Shown one piece after another: positions 1 through 17,000 of a DNA stretch of 64,000 bases. The translations under genes and the position numbers were made by a program. The stretch is from Syngnathus acus (lineage: Eukaryota > Chordata > Actinopteri > Syngnathiformes > Syngnathidae): the NCBI RefSeq assembly GCF_901709675.1, contig NC_051100.1, forward strand, positions 5,084,001-5,148,000, written 5' to 3'. Each line of letters starts with the position of its first letter. The first letter of the stretch is position 1. The notes below the pieces were generated by a model that was not told the origin of the DNA, made no database searches, and saw only the letters and a list, made by a program, of their open reading frames with translations.

Positions 1-784
1 CACAAAGGATTGTTTACTGCTGGAGCAGCACGACACATTTAAATGGCAATCAGAGCCCATTGTCACAGATTTAAAAAATTTCAATGGGTGGCACAAGCCA
101 GGGCAGCTTAAGGAAGCCTCTGAGCTAGATGCATGGCTTCAGCGGGGGGGGGGGGAGCAAAAATTAAACTCCATTGTGTGCTAATGGCTGTGTGTAATCG
201 CTTAGTTCAGAGTCAGTGGAGCGCGAGCGAGCGGCCAGGGCTGGACCCAAACACTATCAGCTTTAAAAATAAAAGATCCTACAGCAGTGGATTAACCGTA
301 ACGCCCAACTGCCATTTAACTGGTGGGCTTTGCAAATTGTTTTGTTTTTGCACAAAACGTATGATGTCCGAAAAAGGTCTTAGAGGTACAATGGTTAATT
401 GTCCGAGGGTTTTAATTGTGAGATGAGGGGGCCATTTTAGCTGGACGTGGCAAACGCTGATACAGATGGTCATAATGACTCAGTGGCTACAATGAATGTT
501 TGCCTACGTATTAAACGCTTTCTGACAGTTGCCATGTCAAAAATGAATAGACGGTAGAGTCAAAAGTGCGTGTCAGTGACACTGCAATTACACTCTTCAT
601 TAATTCAGTCACAGGCAGCAAACAGTTGGCAGCAGGCAAAAAAAAAAAAAGAGCATCAACATACAACTTGGTGACACTGCATTATTGCTGATGACAGCAA
701 TGTGCTCAGCAGGAAAGTCATTTAGAGGACTGAAACACAAACCAATGTTGCATTTTAAACTGCTGAATTATTCGTAAGACCCTT

Positions 785-1185
785 GAAGACACTAGAGTTG
801 GCAAAATGAATCGATGAATTGACAACTGATCGATTAATCGGCAACTATCTTAACTATTGTTTCTCTTAAATTTGTCCCAATCTATTGATTTTAGCCTGTC
901 AACAGTAATTAATCACTGATTTGTGTCGTCATTCATGAAAACAGACTGATTAATTTTGTTTAATCAAAATAAGAAATTTGAAACTTTTACTCGTCGAATA
1001 TCATTTGTTGTTTTAATGTTTTTCTATCACCAACTCATTATAAATGAACAACAATAAATGATTAATAAAAAGTAATAAAGGATTCTTCTAATTCTTTCAC
1101 GCAAAATAAAAGAAATATCCAATGGGATTATCAATAGAATAATCAATTCTAAAAATATTCAATAGTGACATCCCTAGCAGTATTC
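785..1185. mobile_element. Decayed hAT-like nonautonomous element (candidate)
   Basis: The sequence has repeated ATCGATTAATC and AATCAAT motifs at its left end and an AATAATCAATT...GACATCCCTAG segment at its right end. This resembles the teleost elements whose ends are built from TAATCGATTAATC. It is AT-rich and has no coding capacity. I could not define clean terminal inverted repeats or a target duplication, so the boundaries are approximate. The family assignment rests on memory of similar fish repeats. Confidence 0.35.
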
Positions 1186-1517
1186 TATAAAGAGTTTGCC
1201 TTCTCTCGATATGGTGTCAATTTTGTTTGATTTATCTTTTAACATTCATTATTATTGCAACTGAGCTATATCGTACCGAGAAGTGTAATATAGCTTCTAC
1301 TACTGAATACAGAACATTTAAATACATTATTAACATATTTTAATATATTGGAGTTGAGTTCTACAAAACAATGTCAGCACATTCATAATAATAGACAATA
1401 CAACTGTAATAGTTCTAATAATAACAAAGCAAGACTTCCAGGAATGCGTTCTTGACATTTTCCACTACGGGATAACAATTATGCAAATGTTTAAATTGTC
1501 AAGATTTGTGAAATCCA

Positions 1518-1523
1518 TATAAA
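1518..1523 (+). promoter_or_regulatory. TATA-like motif upstream of pkd2l1
   Basis: TATAAA lies 183 bases before the pkd2l1 start codon and is followed by a more GC-rich stretch before the ATG. It is plausible as a core promoter element but is a single short motif in AT-rich DNA. No transcription start can be read from the sequence. Confidence 0.3.
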
Positions 1524-1705
1524 GCCATCATCATCCCAATTTCCTATCGAGTCAAAATATGACAACAAATGCTCGTGCAGAGAGACGGGCGGCTCCTCCC
1601 TCCACAACGCTTATGTCACCTACTCCTTATAACCGTCGGAACACGCAGGTGCTCCAAAACTGCCCGCACTGCCCCCTGCTTCACTTTCCTCTCTGATCCT
1701 GCGCT

Positions 1706-4700
1706 ATGAAGAGTCTGAACAACCGTGCCGACAGCCACCTGTCCAGTCAGGTGGAATGCGAGTTGGAGAACATGGGTTCGTGGGTGAACCAGGGTTACAT
1801 TGGCGACTCGCCGCCCTTGCCTCGAGTCGTGAGCACAGACTACAACCCGCAGCCACTCTTCCAGGGTTCCATGGAGAGAATGTACAACGTGGACATCCCA
1901 GGCCCTTTGCCAGAGGAACCACGCTCGGCCGATAAAATCCCGGTGAAGAAACGAAGAGGCTGCTGCTCTTTCATTAAAGGTAGGACTATTATGAACTTGG
2001 CTGCTTCTACTTGAAAAATCCTCTCTACCAAGACAGTGATCCGTCACAAATGTTGTGTTTGATTGATCCGAGAACAGAACCATTTTCTTCTTTTCAATAT
2101 TCTTGGTAGGCTTGTGGGGTACGACATTGACTGAGAACACCTCGGATAACCGGGAACTGTTTGTCCGCACAACTCTACGGGAGTTAATGGTCTACGTGGT
2201 CTTTTTGGTGGATATTTGTCTTTGTAAGTAATCAGATCGACACAATGAATGCGTTTGTGCCTGAAATGTGGTTATTAGACAAAGGTGAATGATATTTATT
2301 CAGAATGTGATTAGTATTAGGTGCATACAAGCAATGACTAACAGTAGGCCCATGTTGATACAACAAATTGATTTTGATCCCAAAAGATCACTTAGTTTAG
2401 TCAAGTTTGTTTGACCCCAAAATTTAGAACTGTCACAATAATTCATGATAAAAATTTCAGACAAATCTGTTTTATCACATGAGCAAGGCTGTCCAAACGT
2501 TTGACTGGCACTGCAAATTCAAAACTGACCGATTGATTTTGAAAAGTGTCCAAAAATTGGCGCTTTGAAAAAGAATTGAGAGCATGAGTGAAAACATATC
2601 AAGGAAATTGAGATGGTTGGCTTACCCCCAAAAAGTCCTGCTACCACAAATGCCCCCCCCTCCCCCCTTTCGTCAAGCCAACCATTAGTCATGAAAGGAC
2701 CATGACCACAACCCTTTTGCCTTTTAGCGATAAGAGCATTTGGCCTCATCTTTTGTTTCTTTGTCCGTGTAAACGTTGACATTGTTTGATGAGGCTATTT
2801 GCGTCAGGCCGGCGTGCTCTCTCCTCAAACAAATTACAGCCTCTAATCTGGACCCATCTGATGCTTGCAACATAAATACATCCAAAGAACAAGTGTCCAA
2901 TAGATGGCACGTCTTATCTCGGGAGGGCTGAATGGACCGAGGTTTAAGGAGAGCCTGAGCAAAGGCAGATAAGGATCGAGGTGTTAACAACGTCACGATG
3001 TTGTCTTTCAGTGACATACGGTATGACGAGCTCAAGCACCTACTATTACACCAAAGCCATGACTGATCTGTTTGTGAATACGGCCGGAGAAAGTGGGGTT
3101 AAGTTTCAGTCCATAAGCACAATGGGAGATTTCTGGACTGTGAGTATTTTGTCTGGATGGATTTCATCATCAGTTGGAAGCAATTTTGATGATTTCAACT
3201 TGTTTCTGTATAAACAAACAGTTTGCTCAAGAACCATTATTGGATGGCCTCTACTGGACTAAATGGTACAATAACCAGTCCCTGGACAGTGGAGATCAGT
3301 CCTTCATCTACTATGAAAACATGTTGCTGGGAGTTCCAAGGATGAGGCAGATCAAGATCAAGAATAACTCCTGTAAAGTTCATAAAGACTTCCAGGATGA
3401 GATCACAGGATGTTACGATGTCTACAACGATAAGAAGGAGGATGATCTCAACTTTGGTCTTATCAACGGCACGGCGTAAGTCACACCTCCTCACGACAGA
3501 TTCGCACTGCACTTAGTCTTCTTGAGATGTTTATCCTATCCTCCTCTGTAGGTGGAACTATCACACTGAGAAAATGATCAAGGGTTCCTCCCACTGGGGG
3601 TTGCTGACCACCTACAGCGGCGCCGGATACTACCAGGACCTGGGTCGAACCAAGGATGAAAGCGCAATTGTACTAAAAGATCTAGAGGAGAACCTTTGGC
3701 TGGACCGAGGAACCAGGGCTATTTTCATCGACTTCTCCACTTACAATGCAAACATCAACATGTTCTGTGTCATTAGGTACAGACTGACATCCAAATTGAT
3801 TGATTGCTATCCCAATTTGTGTTTGACGTCAGTCTGTTGACAGGTTGGTGGCGGAATTCCCGGCAACTGGCGGAGCTATTTCTTCCTACCAGATCCGAAC
3901 AGTCAAACTGATTCGCTACATCAACTACTGGGACTACTTCATCCTGGGTTGTGAGATGGTCTTCTGCTTATTCATCCTCTATTATGTTGTGGAGGAGATT
4001 CTCGAGCTTCGAATACACAAGTTCTCCTACTTCAAAAGCATTTGGAACATTCTTGACATCGTAGTCATACTGGTAAGAACATTTTGTTCAGAACAATCGT
4101 TCCACGTTTCAATGAGCTTCAAACAATGACCAAGTTTCTCATTCCCAGCTCGCCATTGTTGCCATTATTTTCAATATTTTCCGTACGGTCAAAGTGGACA
4201 AGTTGCTCGGCAAATTGTTGGACCAACCCGAAATCTACGCTGACTTTGAGTTTCTGGCATTCTGGCAAACACAATACAATAATATGAACGCAGTCAACTT
4301 GTTCTTTGCGTGGATCAAGGTAAAATACTAGAGTAGGACTCTCAACTTTGACATTTGCCAACATTCCAAACTACTCTTCTTGTCTATGTAGGTCTTCAAG
4401 TACATAAGTTTCAATAAGACAATGACTCAGCTGTCCTCTACACTTGGTCGCTGTGCCAAAGACATTGTGGGGTTCGCTATAATGTTCTTCATCGTGTTCT
4501 TCGCCTACGCTCAACTCGGATATTTACTCTTTGGTACAGAAGTAGAATCCTTCAGCACCTTTGTCAAGTGCATGTAAGTGATATATCCAAAACAGCAACT
4601 TGAATCTGTATTGTGTGTGAACTAACCAGTCTTTCCATCTTTTTTCCTGCAGCTTCACCCAGTTCAGGATTATTCTAGGAGACTTTGATTATGACGCAAT

Positions 4701-6699
4701 TGATCGTGCAAACAGAGTCCTTGGACCGATTTATTTTGTCACATACGTTTTCTTCGTTTTCTTCGTCCTGCTAGTAAGTAAGCCGTCCTGCTACGCGAGT
4801 CATTTGCAAGGAAAATATCAGTGTGTATGTAGAGCTTACCGTTTTATATCTCTTCAGAACATGTTTCTTGCCATCATAAATGACACATATTCCGAGGTGA
4901 AAGAGGAACTGTCGTCCCAGAAAGATGAGCTCCAGATCACCGACATCATCAAACAGGTAACAGAAATTGCTGGAAAATAGAAAAGTTCAAATATGATCTC
5001 ACATGGTCTGGGATTTTACCAATCAGAGTTACATGAAGACATTCATGAAGCTGAAACTTAAAAATGAGAAAATATCAGACGTCCAGAGAGCTCTACGCGC
5101 GGGGTCTGGCGATATTGAATTCAAAGATTTTAGAGAAACTTTGAAAGAGTAAGTGGAAAAGATTCAGATGATTCCTTGCAATAGTAAAGTTTTAAACACA
5201 ATTCTCACCACTCTGATGATGTCACAGGATGGGACATGCTGATCATGAAATCTCTGCAGCTTTCTCACAGTTTGACCGTGATGGGAACCACATTCTAGAT
5301 GAGGATGAACAGGAAAAAATGAAAACAGAGCTGGAGGAAAAAAGGGTTTGTACAGTAACATGCGTTGACCTAAACGACATTCTGATATCTTGGCTTGTCA
5401 TGCGATGGAACAAAGAGACCAATCAAACTTTTCCATTTTCCCGTTTTCTCAGGATGCCCTTGCTGCTGAACTCAACAATCTTGGAATGAACTATGGGAAA
5501 AATTTAGGGGAAAAGCCTCCAATGATCTTAAATGACCAAAAGAACAACGCTGATCACGCATTTATGGACCGAGAGCAGTTTCTAAGGTCACGTTACTGTA
5601 ATTTCGGGACTATAAACCATACCTGATTATAAACCACACCTGCTAAAATTAGGGGGGAATCTTGTTTTGTTAATATATAAGCTGCACAGGACTATAAAAC
5701 GCAGGTGTTTTAATGTTTAGTTGTCATTTATAAGAGAATATACACTGAGAGAATTGTTAGAAAAAAAATGGTTCTTTGGGGACGCATACCTTATATCAAC
5801 ATAACGTTTATTGACAGAAATGAAGGAGCTCTCCAAACATAGATATATCCCAGCGACAACCATAATAAACTTAATGTGCAGGGAACACTAGCAACAGACA
5901 ATAATAAATAAAATGGGACCACTTACAGGAGTAAAGTTGGCAATGCGATACGAGCTAGCCGTAAAGCACGGGAGAAGACGCGACCCGGAAGTAGAATACA
6001 CGAAAACAAGATGTCATCCACAATAGCCTAGTGCCCTCTAGTGGTCGGAAGAAACCCCTACAGTACATGCAGCAGCTCTATTTCGTTCGTTAAGAGCCAA
6101 ATCGACTGCCTTTAATTCAAAACCGGCATCATGAGCATTTCTTTTGTCCCCCACAATGAGGCTCTGTGTAGAAAAACTTCCTTTCTTTAACTAAATAGCT
6201 TGTGTGAATTGAATTATACAACATTATACAAGTCAATTTACCTTCTCTTCTCTGTTAATTCCAGATTGTCCAGGCAGGTTCTCCACCTTGAAAGTGCCAT
6301 GTCCGGCATCACAGTGAAGATTGAGTTGATTTTGAAGAAAATTGGGATAGAGGACATAAGCGAACTAAACAAAACCAATGGAAAGTCGGTGACCAATCAC
6401 ATTGTGAGTATAAGCAAATTGCCCGTAGATGTGGTCATTTTGTCAACGTGCACTGAAATTTGCATTTAATCAGACATTACAGTACAGTATAAAAAATGAC
6501 TTGACTATCAATCGACAACAAAAAAATAAATATTACAACCAGCGTGTGAATGTATGTGACTGTTTTTTCAAATGACCTAATGCAGGCGGATAAAAATGCC
6601 TCCGACGGGAGCATCCTGCTTTGTGTGGACCGAGGGACAAAGCCCGCGCTGCCGTCAGGAAGAATTTGCCCCATCCCCACATATGACTGTCACATGTGA
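1706..6699 (+). CDS. pkd2l1: Polycystin-2-like 1 cation channel (Pkd2l1), 15 exons
   Basis: Polycystin family TRPP channel: a non-selective, calcium-permeable cation channel of cilia, spinal CSF-contacting neurons and sour-sensing cells. Exons: 1706-1979, 2110-2223, 3012-3139, 3222-3475, 3552-3776, 3844-4072, 4149-4319, 4392-4573, 4653-4773, 4858-4956, 5027-5148, 5228-5345, 5453-5586, 6265-6403, 6586-6699. All introns are GT-AG and the frame closes to 807 residues (human about 805). Visible parts in order: cytoplasmic N-terminus, first membrane segment (exon 2), large extracellular polycystin/TOP domain with WLDRGTRA and YNANIN motifs (exons 3-6), segments S2-S6, a pore helix with filter LGD at residues 534-536, and an EF-hand loop at 656-667 ([12 protein letters not shown]) with all calcium ligands intact. 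A short coiled-coil region follows. PKD2L1 is preferred over PKD2 because of the pore sequence GDFDYDAID and the short C-terminus. Confidence 0.95.
5595..6105. mobile_element. Teleost interspersed element in pkd2l1 intron 13
   Basis: Intron 13 is 678 bp while most pkd2l1 introns are under 100 bp. Its extra length is a repeat that starts with several decayed copies of a GACTATAA(G/A)CC(G/A)CACCTG unit, typical of a repeat common in fish genomes. Later parts (GGAGCTCTCC, GACGCGACCCGGAAG) also fit that family as I remember it. No open frame is present. Ends are approximate. Confidence 0.5.
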
Positions 6700-7244
6700 T
6701 AAAACCTTGAGATGTGTTGTTGGAAGCAGTTTCATTAGGGATGACGGAAAAGTTACAGATCAAAAATGTTAATGCTTTAAAAGTAATATATCTTTGCTGA
6801 AAATATGCTCCACTCTCATTTCAGCATAGAAATCTTCAACACTTTGGTGCGTTTGAGCTTCGACCGGGTCACATTTCTTTAAAATATGCGCTGTAAATAA
6901 TGTATTCATTTTTTTATTTGCTTTCTAGACATCAGCACTAGAGCTAAATATGAAATGTTTAAGCTCAAATATTTAAACAACTACAATGTTAAGTAGATTC
7001 TGCTTAAATATAAAACTACATATTAGAAGTGTGTACAATATATTCTTGTTAGGCAACACAGCATAACAGATGAATGCCTAAAATGATAGTTGCCTATTTT
7101 ACCATTTACCCAAAAAGTTGTCAACTTCTTTGCGCAGTACAGTAAAGTGTGAACATTTGTTAATGTGCAATCAAGGGTTTCATAATTATTGAAATCTGCA
7201 TTAAGGTGTGTTGGTAAAATGTATATGCGGTTAAATAAGTGTCT

Positions 7245-7250
7245 AATAAA
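7245..7250 (+). terminator. Candidate polyadenylation signal of pkd2l1
   Basis: AATAAA lies about 550 bases after the pkd2l1 stop codon, on the sense strand. It is the first canonical hexamer I noticed in that direction. Use of the site is not shown by the sequence alone. Confidence 0.4.
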
Positions 7251-8700
7251 CATACTATTCAGATTTGGTTTCAATGTGTCTTTATTTCAAGTGACTAAAT
7301 GGTTTTTATTTCTAATGAAAACAATTCCCAGCTTTTACTAAACATCACTTGTGTTTTTTTTCACGGAAGCAAGTTGTCATTACATTCAATATCTTATGCG
7401 ACAAATAGAAACGCACTTTCCAATCGTGCAGTTTGAGCTAAAACATCCGCTTCCTGCTACTTGAAGAAAATGGCTAAATCCTCAGAGGACAATTCAAAAT
7501 CAAGGGGCACCGCTCTCTGACATTGCTGCTATTTATTCACCGAAGACTTTTCATAACATCCGACCCTTAGTTATGTACGGTATTAAAGCTGCATAGAGTT
7601 TTGCAATTATTCTTTATTTTGTCAATTGTTTTGTTCATCCAAACAGCTCTAAACACCACCCCAGAAAAAAAAAAATTTAAACCATCAAGTATGTCTACTA
7701 TTACACGTGATAAAACAAATGGCAGATAATTTCAAGCCAAATGAAAGGGTGCCTGGTTAAACTTTACTTTTGTTCACCAAAGATCACCAAAAGGGCAAAA
7801 GTAGCCATATTTACAAATCCTTCCACTAACATGCAATAACCCAAAATGAAATTAGGCAATCACATCTTAAAGGAAGGACACAAGATCTATTTGTCTTTAC
7901 AAAGGTGGGTGATTAGAAAATGCTCTATAGTCAGGGATTGGTCTGCGAGGAAGAATGAAAAAGAAAAAATACTTTATATTCCTCTAGGAAACCAGCCCAG
8001 AATCAGCATAAAGATGATCTGTCAACAAGATGATGAATTCTTTTCTTGAATTTAACACTTCAATTTAATGTTGAGCCTATCAAAGTCGAGACAGGTTCAC
8101 TAACATAAAATATGTCAAAAGCTTACTAAGAACATGCTGTTGATCTCACTGAAGCAGAAAAAAAACTTGCTTATAAAAGTAAACAGATACATTTGTTGTC
8201 ATTATTTTTAAAGCCACAGCACTTTAAAAGAAATTATTGTGCGCCGCAAACTATTTCAGGAGTTTACAAAGCACTTTTCATTTCCATCAAAAAATGCAGT
8301 GACTGTTGGGTGTTAGCTGAACACCGACAAACGCTGTTAGGTTGCCGTGGCGCATTGCAATTCTTGCAATGCTGGTTAGAGGCGACACTCTGGCGTTGTA
8401 CAAACTTAAATTAAGAACATCAACTCAGACTTGTGGCATTTTATTACCGACAGTATCAAATAATAGAAAATGCGCCAAGCGCAGGCAGCGCATAAATATT
8501 CTAACAAGGACTACAAGTAACCAATTGAAAAGATTTGATGTTTTTTTTACATTTGTTTTTTGGGAAGTGTGAAGAACATGGTTGACGTATTGCTGTAATT
8601 TGAGGTTTCAAACAAAACTATATTTGAGTGACATTCTAGCAAAAGGCACAAATATAGTTTGGGATGTACAGAGTGATGGTATTTTTATTTGTACGTGTAT

Positions 8701-8730
8701 TTTATTTGTATTATTTTATTTGTATTTATT
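8701..8730 (-). terminator. Cluster of candidate polyadenylation signals for tial1
   Basis: Three TTTATT hexamers (8701-8706, 8715-8720, 8725-8730) read as AATAAA on the minus strand, about 195-225 bases after the tial1 stop codon. The AT- and T-rich setting is normal for a 3' UTR end. Confidence 0.35.
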
Positions 8731-8923
8731 TACATTTTTACTCACATTTGAAATTGGGGAGCGTTTTGGGGGGAAAAACAACAGGCAGGTTCCCTACCTG
8801 TGTATTAGTTGAAATGGGCATTCTCATAAAAAAAAAAAAGTGTTACTTGTTACTTGAGGCAAATAGATGCGTTATGAGTACGGTTTGACCAGAGCCGGTT
8901 CTCCTCAGTAAATTTGGACCAGC

Positions 8924-13404
<4,481 letters not shown>

Positions 13405-13567
13405 TCTTGATGTCGACAGTCACCAAAAGCAATTAAAAAAACAACGATTTTTTTGGTAAGCTTCTGATTTTCGGTTTCGCGGCACACTATGTCAACTTGC
13501 TAACTAGCCAGAAGCTAGCTAACCGGACACCAGGTTTACGTCATGCTATTCGCCACGGGTAACGAGA

Positions 13568-13576
13568 GCGCATGCG
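13568..13576. promoter_or_regulatory. NRF1-like site near tial1
   Basis: GCGCATGCG, followed by T, matches nine bases of the palindromic NRF1 consensus and lies 164 bases upstream of the tial1 start codon. NRF1 sites are typical of housekeeping and bidirectional promoters. It is a motif match only. Confidence 0.4.
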
Positions 13577-13965
13577 TATTCCGTGACGGCACGTATTAGT
13601 AAAAGAAAAATAAACTTTTGGTAAACATAAATATCCAGATATCGGATCGCAACCTTTTTTTATGTGCTTATTTATTATGAGTGAAGCCCCCTAATTTTCT
13701 GCTTACTTATCAGTGAGAAAACAACTTTTCAAGGGGGTTCCTATTCTATAAATCCAATTATAATTCGGTATGGTAAAAAAAAAAAAAAAAAAAAAAAAAG
13801 GGAATTAGAACAACATAAATGGGGCAATGGGTAGATCAAATGATGAAATGATGAAACGTGTTTACTGCGCGTGTGTTTGTGAAGGGGGGGGTGCTGCGCG
13901 ACATTGGTTAGCGAAGCCATGCCTCTGTATCCAGCGCTGTCCGCCCCCAGCATTAACCCAGCTAT

Positions 13966-13978
13966 TTCGAGAAACTTC
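13966..13978. promoter_or_regulatory. Perfect three-unit heat-shock element upstream of bag3
   Basis: TTCGAGAAACTTC is an exact TTCnnGAAnnTTC array, the binding site of trimeric HSF1. It lies 59 bases before the first bag3 ATG and about 60 bases after an inverted CCAAT box. BAG3 is an established HSF1 target in mammals, which supports function here. The transcription start is not known, so the element could be in the proximal promoter or in the 5' UTR. Confidence 0.65.
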
Positions 13979-14036
13979 CAGCCCACTCTCCCACGTCACT
14001 TGAAGGAATCTTTAAAGCGTCCGTCGCCGATATTAA

Positions 14037-17000
14037 ATGTCTCAGTGCTGGGCAGCCAGAAGCATGAACGGCATGAAGACGCAGTCGCCAACAACGACGA
14101 TGGCGAATAACGACAACGACCCCTTGCCCCTCGGTTGGGAAGTCAAAATTGACCCCCAGACCGGCTGGCCCTTCTTCGTGGATCACAACAGCCGCACCAC
14201 AACCTGGAACGACCCCAGACACGACACGAATAAGGTAAGGGATGCGCGAGAAAGTTGCTGTATTGAGGAGCGTGCGTTATGACATCTTCATCATGTTACC
14301 AGCCGCTCCGACGCGTTAACTGATCCGAGTTGCGCAGTTCACGAATGGTGCTGACCGTAGGCCATGTTTGCCCCCCTTAACTCCCCCACGCATTCCCCTC
14401 ACGAGCCTTTTCGAACGGATCACCAACCCTGTTTTGTCCCCGCGTGCTGATCTAACGACATAATTACTCGGTGACTCATCCTGCAGTATATGTAGAGACC
14501 ACCTTTGACTTCTAATATCAGTTCCTGTATGGCGACAAACACCGCGACGTCCTCATATTAAACTTTTCCCTTACAAGGCATTGCCGCAGGGCCACTGTGG
14601 CCAGGGGTGCAGTCTATATGTTGGTATTACTGCGTATTTATAGGATGCATGGAGAAATAGTCAGATTTTGATGGATTGACGAGGGACAGAAAAAAAAAAT
14701 CGGCTCGCATGCTGCCACTTGTTAATCTTCAGTGAGACGTCGCTGTCGAAAGCAGAAGCTGCTGGAAAGACGACAGCTGTCAGTGGATAAAATGGGTGCA
14801 ATGCTGTTGCCTGTGTGCAGCGTGCAGCGTCCCTTACTCAAATGGCAGAGGGCGAAGGGTCACTCCCAGAAATTTCACAACTTTTGTTTGAGATGGAAAA
14901 CAGATGGAAAAGGTGCCTAACCATCTTAATGGCAGTGGAATGTAAACACAGAATTGGTTTTGACGTCTTTGAGATTGGTTGTCAGTGGTTACTCAGGCAG
15001 AAAGCAACAAACTATGAATAAACCTGTTGCTTGTATTCCACCCTGGCTGTCACTGGCAGTTGCTTCAAGCACTTGAGTTATGCTGTCAACAATACAAAAT
15101 AGCATTTAATTGCAAATCCACATGAACAGTAGCTGTTCCTTTGTGCGATTATGTTCTGTTTGCATATGAATGTGTTTGGGGGTGGTCCATGTTTTAGAAT
15201 AGAATAGAATAGAATAGATCTTTATTTGTCATTGTCACATGTACAACGAAATTTAAAAAGTGCCAACCGATCCGCGCATGCGATAAATTTTTTTATTGTC
15301 GTTATCGCGAAAATCATGAGTCAGAGAAAGCTGTTGAACACCTGAGCACAGAAAACGTAATAACACATTAATCATACATTCCAGAAACGTGATTCTTAAT
15401 TAAAAACCGTAAATTCTCTATGGGCTTAAAATATCTTAATAGAGGAGTAGGACCTTGGAAAATTAATAAGGTCCGAATACCGCCTCAGATGTGACATAGG
15501 AAAAAAAATAGCTTATCACAATAGAGCATAATTATTTAGAAGTCAACAAAATATTTATTGACCTAATTAAGGTTCTTGTACATGAGTTTGTCTGATTTAC
15601 TATTGCATACTTTCATGTGTACATCAGGTTAGGGAAATGTCTCCAAATGGACCCAGCACACCACCAGAACCAAGCCCTCAGGAGACGCAGAAGACCTTTG
15701 TAAAAGAGATGAAGCACCCCATCCTTCGGCCTGGTTATGTCCCAATCCCAGTCTTCCATGAAGGTGCTGATCTCAAACAGCAACAGCACCCGTGCTATTC
15801 GTACATCCACCCAACCACCGCGCAGAATATCAGGACTGAGGGGCGGATACCTTCGCCGACACCGGGGTTTCATTGTAGGCCTAGATCGCCTCTCCATGGA
15901 CCCGCTGACAGCTGCTCTACGGGGCGTGGAAAATCCAGCTCTCCTGTATCGCAAACAGCGGAGGTTTGTCAAGAACAAAGATCCGTTCTAATTAAGTAGT
16001 TGGACTTTACAATGAAAATAAATTAATTTTCTATTGTATTCAAGGTTTATGCTGTCCCGCATAACCATGTCCCACGGCCCAGCAGCACTGGTCTCCAAGC
16101 AGGTTACATCCCCATACCAGTAATCCATGAGGGTGGAGGAGGCCAAACACAAGCACAGCCTCAGTTAAATCAACGCATCCCCTATGCAGAGCATCAGCAA
16201 CCCTTCCACCACCGCCTTCAGCAAGACGAATGGCCCGCCTATTCTTCAGCAATGCAGCCACCTCGAGAAAGGGCCTCTCCCGTATTGTATCCCCAGCAAC
16301 GAGACATCGCTGCTATTCACCTACCACATCATATCAGAAGTCAGTCACCTGTTGTAACACAGGTTCTGGGTGAAAGACCGCAGGTAATTATTTTTGGACT
16401 CGCACATAGACTTGTAGTTGATGTTGGTCCAGATATTAAAAATATTTAAACTTCTGATTGTCCACAGCATGTCATCATGAGAGAGCCACCTCAGAGAGTG
16501 GAGCAGGAACAAGTGAGCCCTCCGCAAAAAACAGAAAATATCCAGGTTACACAGCCTTTACGCACAGATGGCGATGGCCAAAAGGCTCCTTTTCAACAGC
16601 CTCAGCAACATCAACACTTCCAACAACCTCCACCTCAGCAACATCAACACTTCCAACAACCTCCACCTCAACAACCACAGCAGTCGGCGCAGGCATCGCC
16701 TCGGGCATCGCCTCGGGCATCGCCTCAAGCATCGCCGCAGTCCGAGCAATTACCACAACACTTCCCTGAGCCCCATCAAGAAGAGCAAAACACCGCCGAC
16801 GTCATTTTCCAAACGCCGTCGGAACCAGAAGCGCATGACGCAGCGGCGGCCGTTGCCACAGAAGTCCCACCTGTAAAAGTAGAGGCCGAACAACCGCCCC
16901 AGTGTCCCGTCCACCCAGGTTTGGCCAAAGTACAGAAGATAGTTGAGCGGGTTGCTAATCTAGAAGAGGAGGTGAAAAGCTTTGAAGGAAAAAAGAATGA

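Larger units (their letters stand above)
1..1705. other. Region upstream of pkd2l1
   Basis: No gene is supported here. The stretch is AT-rich, with a poly-G run near 145-154 and a poly-A run near 640. The part from about 785 to 1185 looks like a decayed transposon and is listed separately. The last 200 bases before the pkd2l1 start codon hold a TATAAA motif and a GC-richer segment, so they probably contain the promoter and 5' UTR of that gene. Short open frames in this stretch show no similarity I recognise. Confidence 0.6.
6700..8923. other. Convergent 3' region between pkd2l1 and tial1
   Basis: This AT-rich stretch lies between two stop codons facing each other. It should hold the 3' UTRs of both genes. 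For pkd2l1 a polyadenylation signal AATAAA is at 7245-7250. For tial1, on the other strand, several TTTATT copies between about 8685 and 8730 read as AATAAA. A run of A is near 7665. The short open frames here (for example 7846-8049 and 8193-8414) look random. I see no RNA gene. Confidence 0.6.
13405..14036. promoter_or_regulatory. Shared divergent promoter region of tial1 and bag3
   Basis: The two start codons face away from each other with 632 bases between them. The tial1 side contains an NRF1-like GCGCATGCG. The bag3 side contains an inverted CCAAT box at 13903-13907 (ATTGG) and a heat-shock element. A poly-A run of about 25 bases at 13775-13799 sits between the two halves. Both 5' UTRs must lie inside this interval unless there are unseen upstream exons. 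Confidence 0.6.

Noticed and set aside
16547-16756. Antisense open frames opposite bag3 exon 4
   Set aside because: They are shadows of the coding tandem repeats, with the low-complexity peptide expected from reading them backwards.
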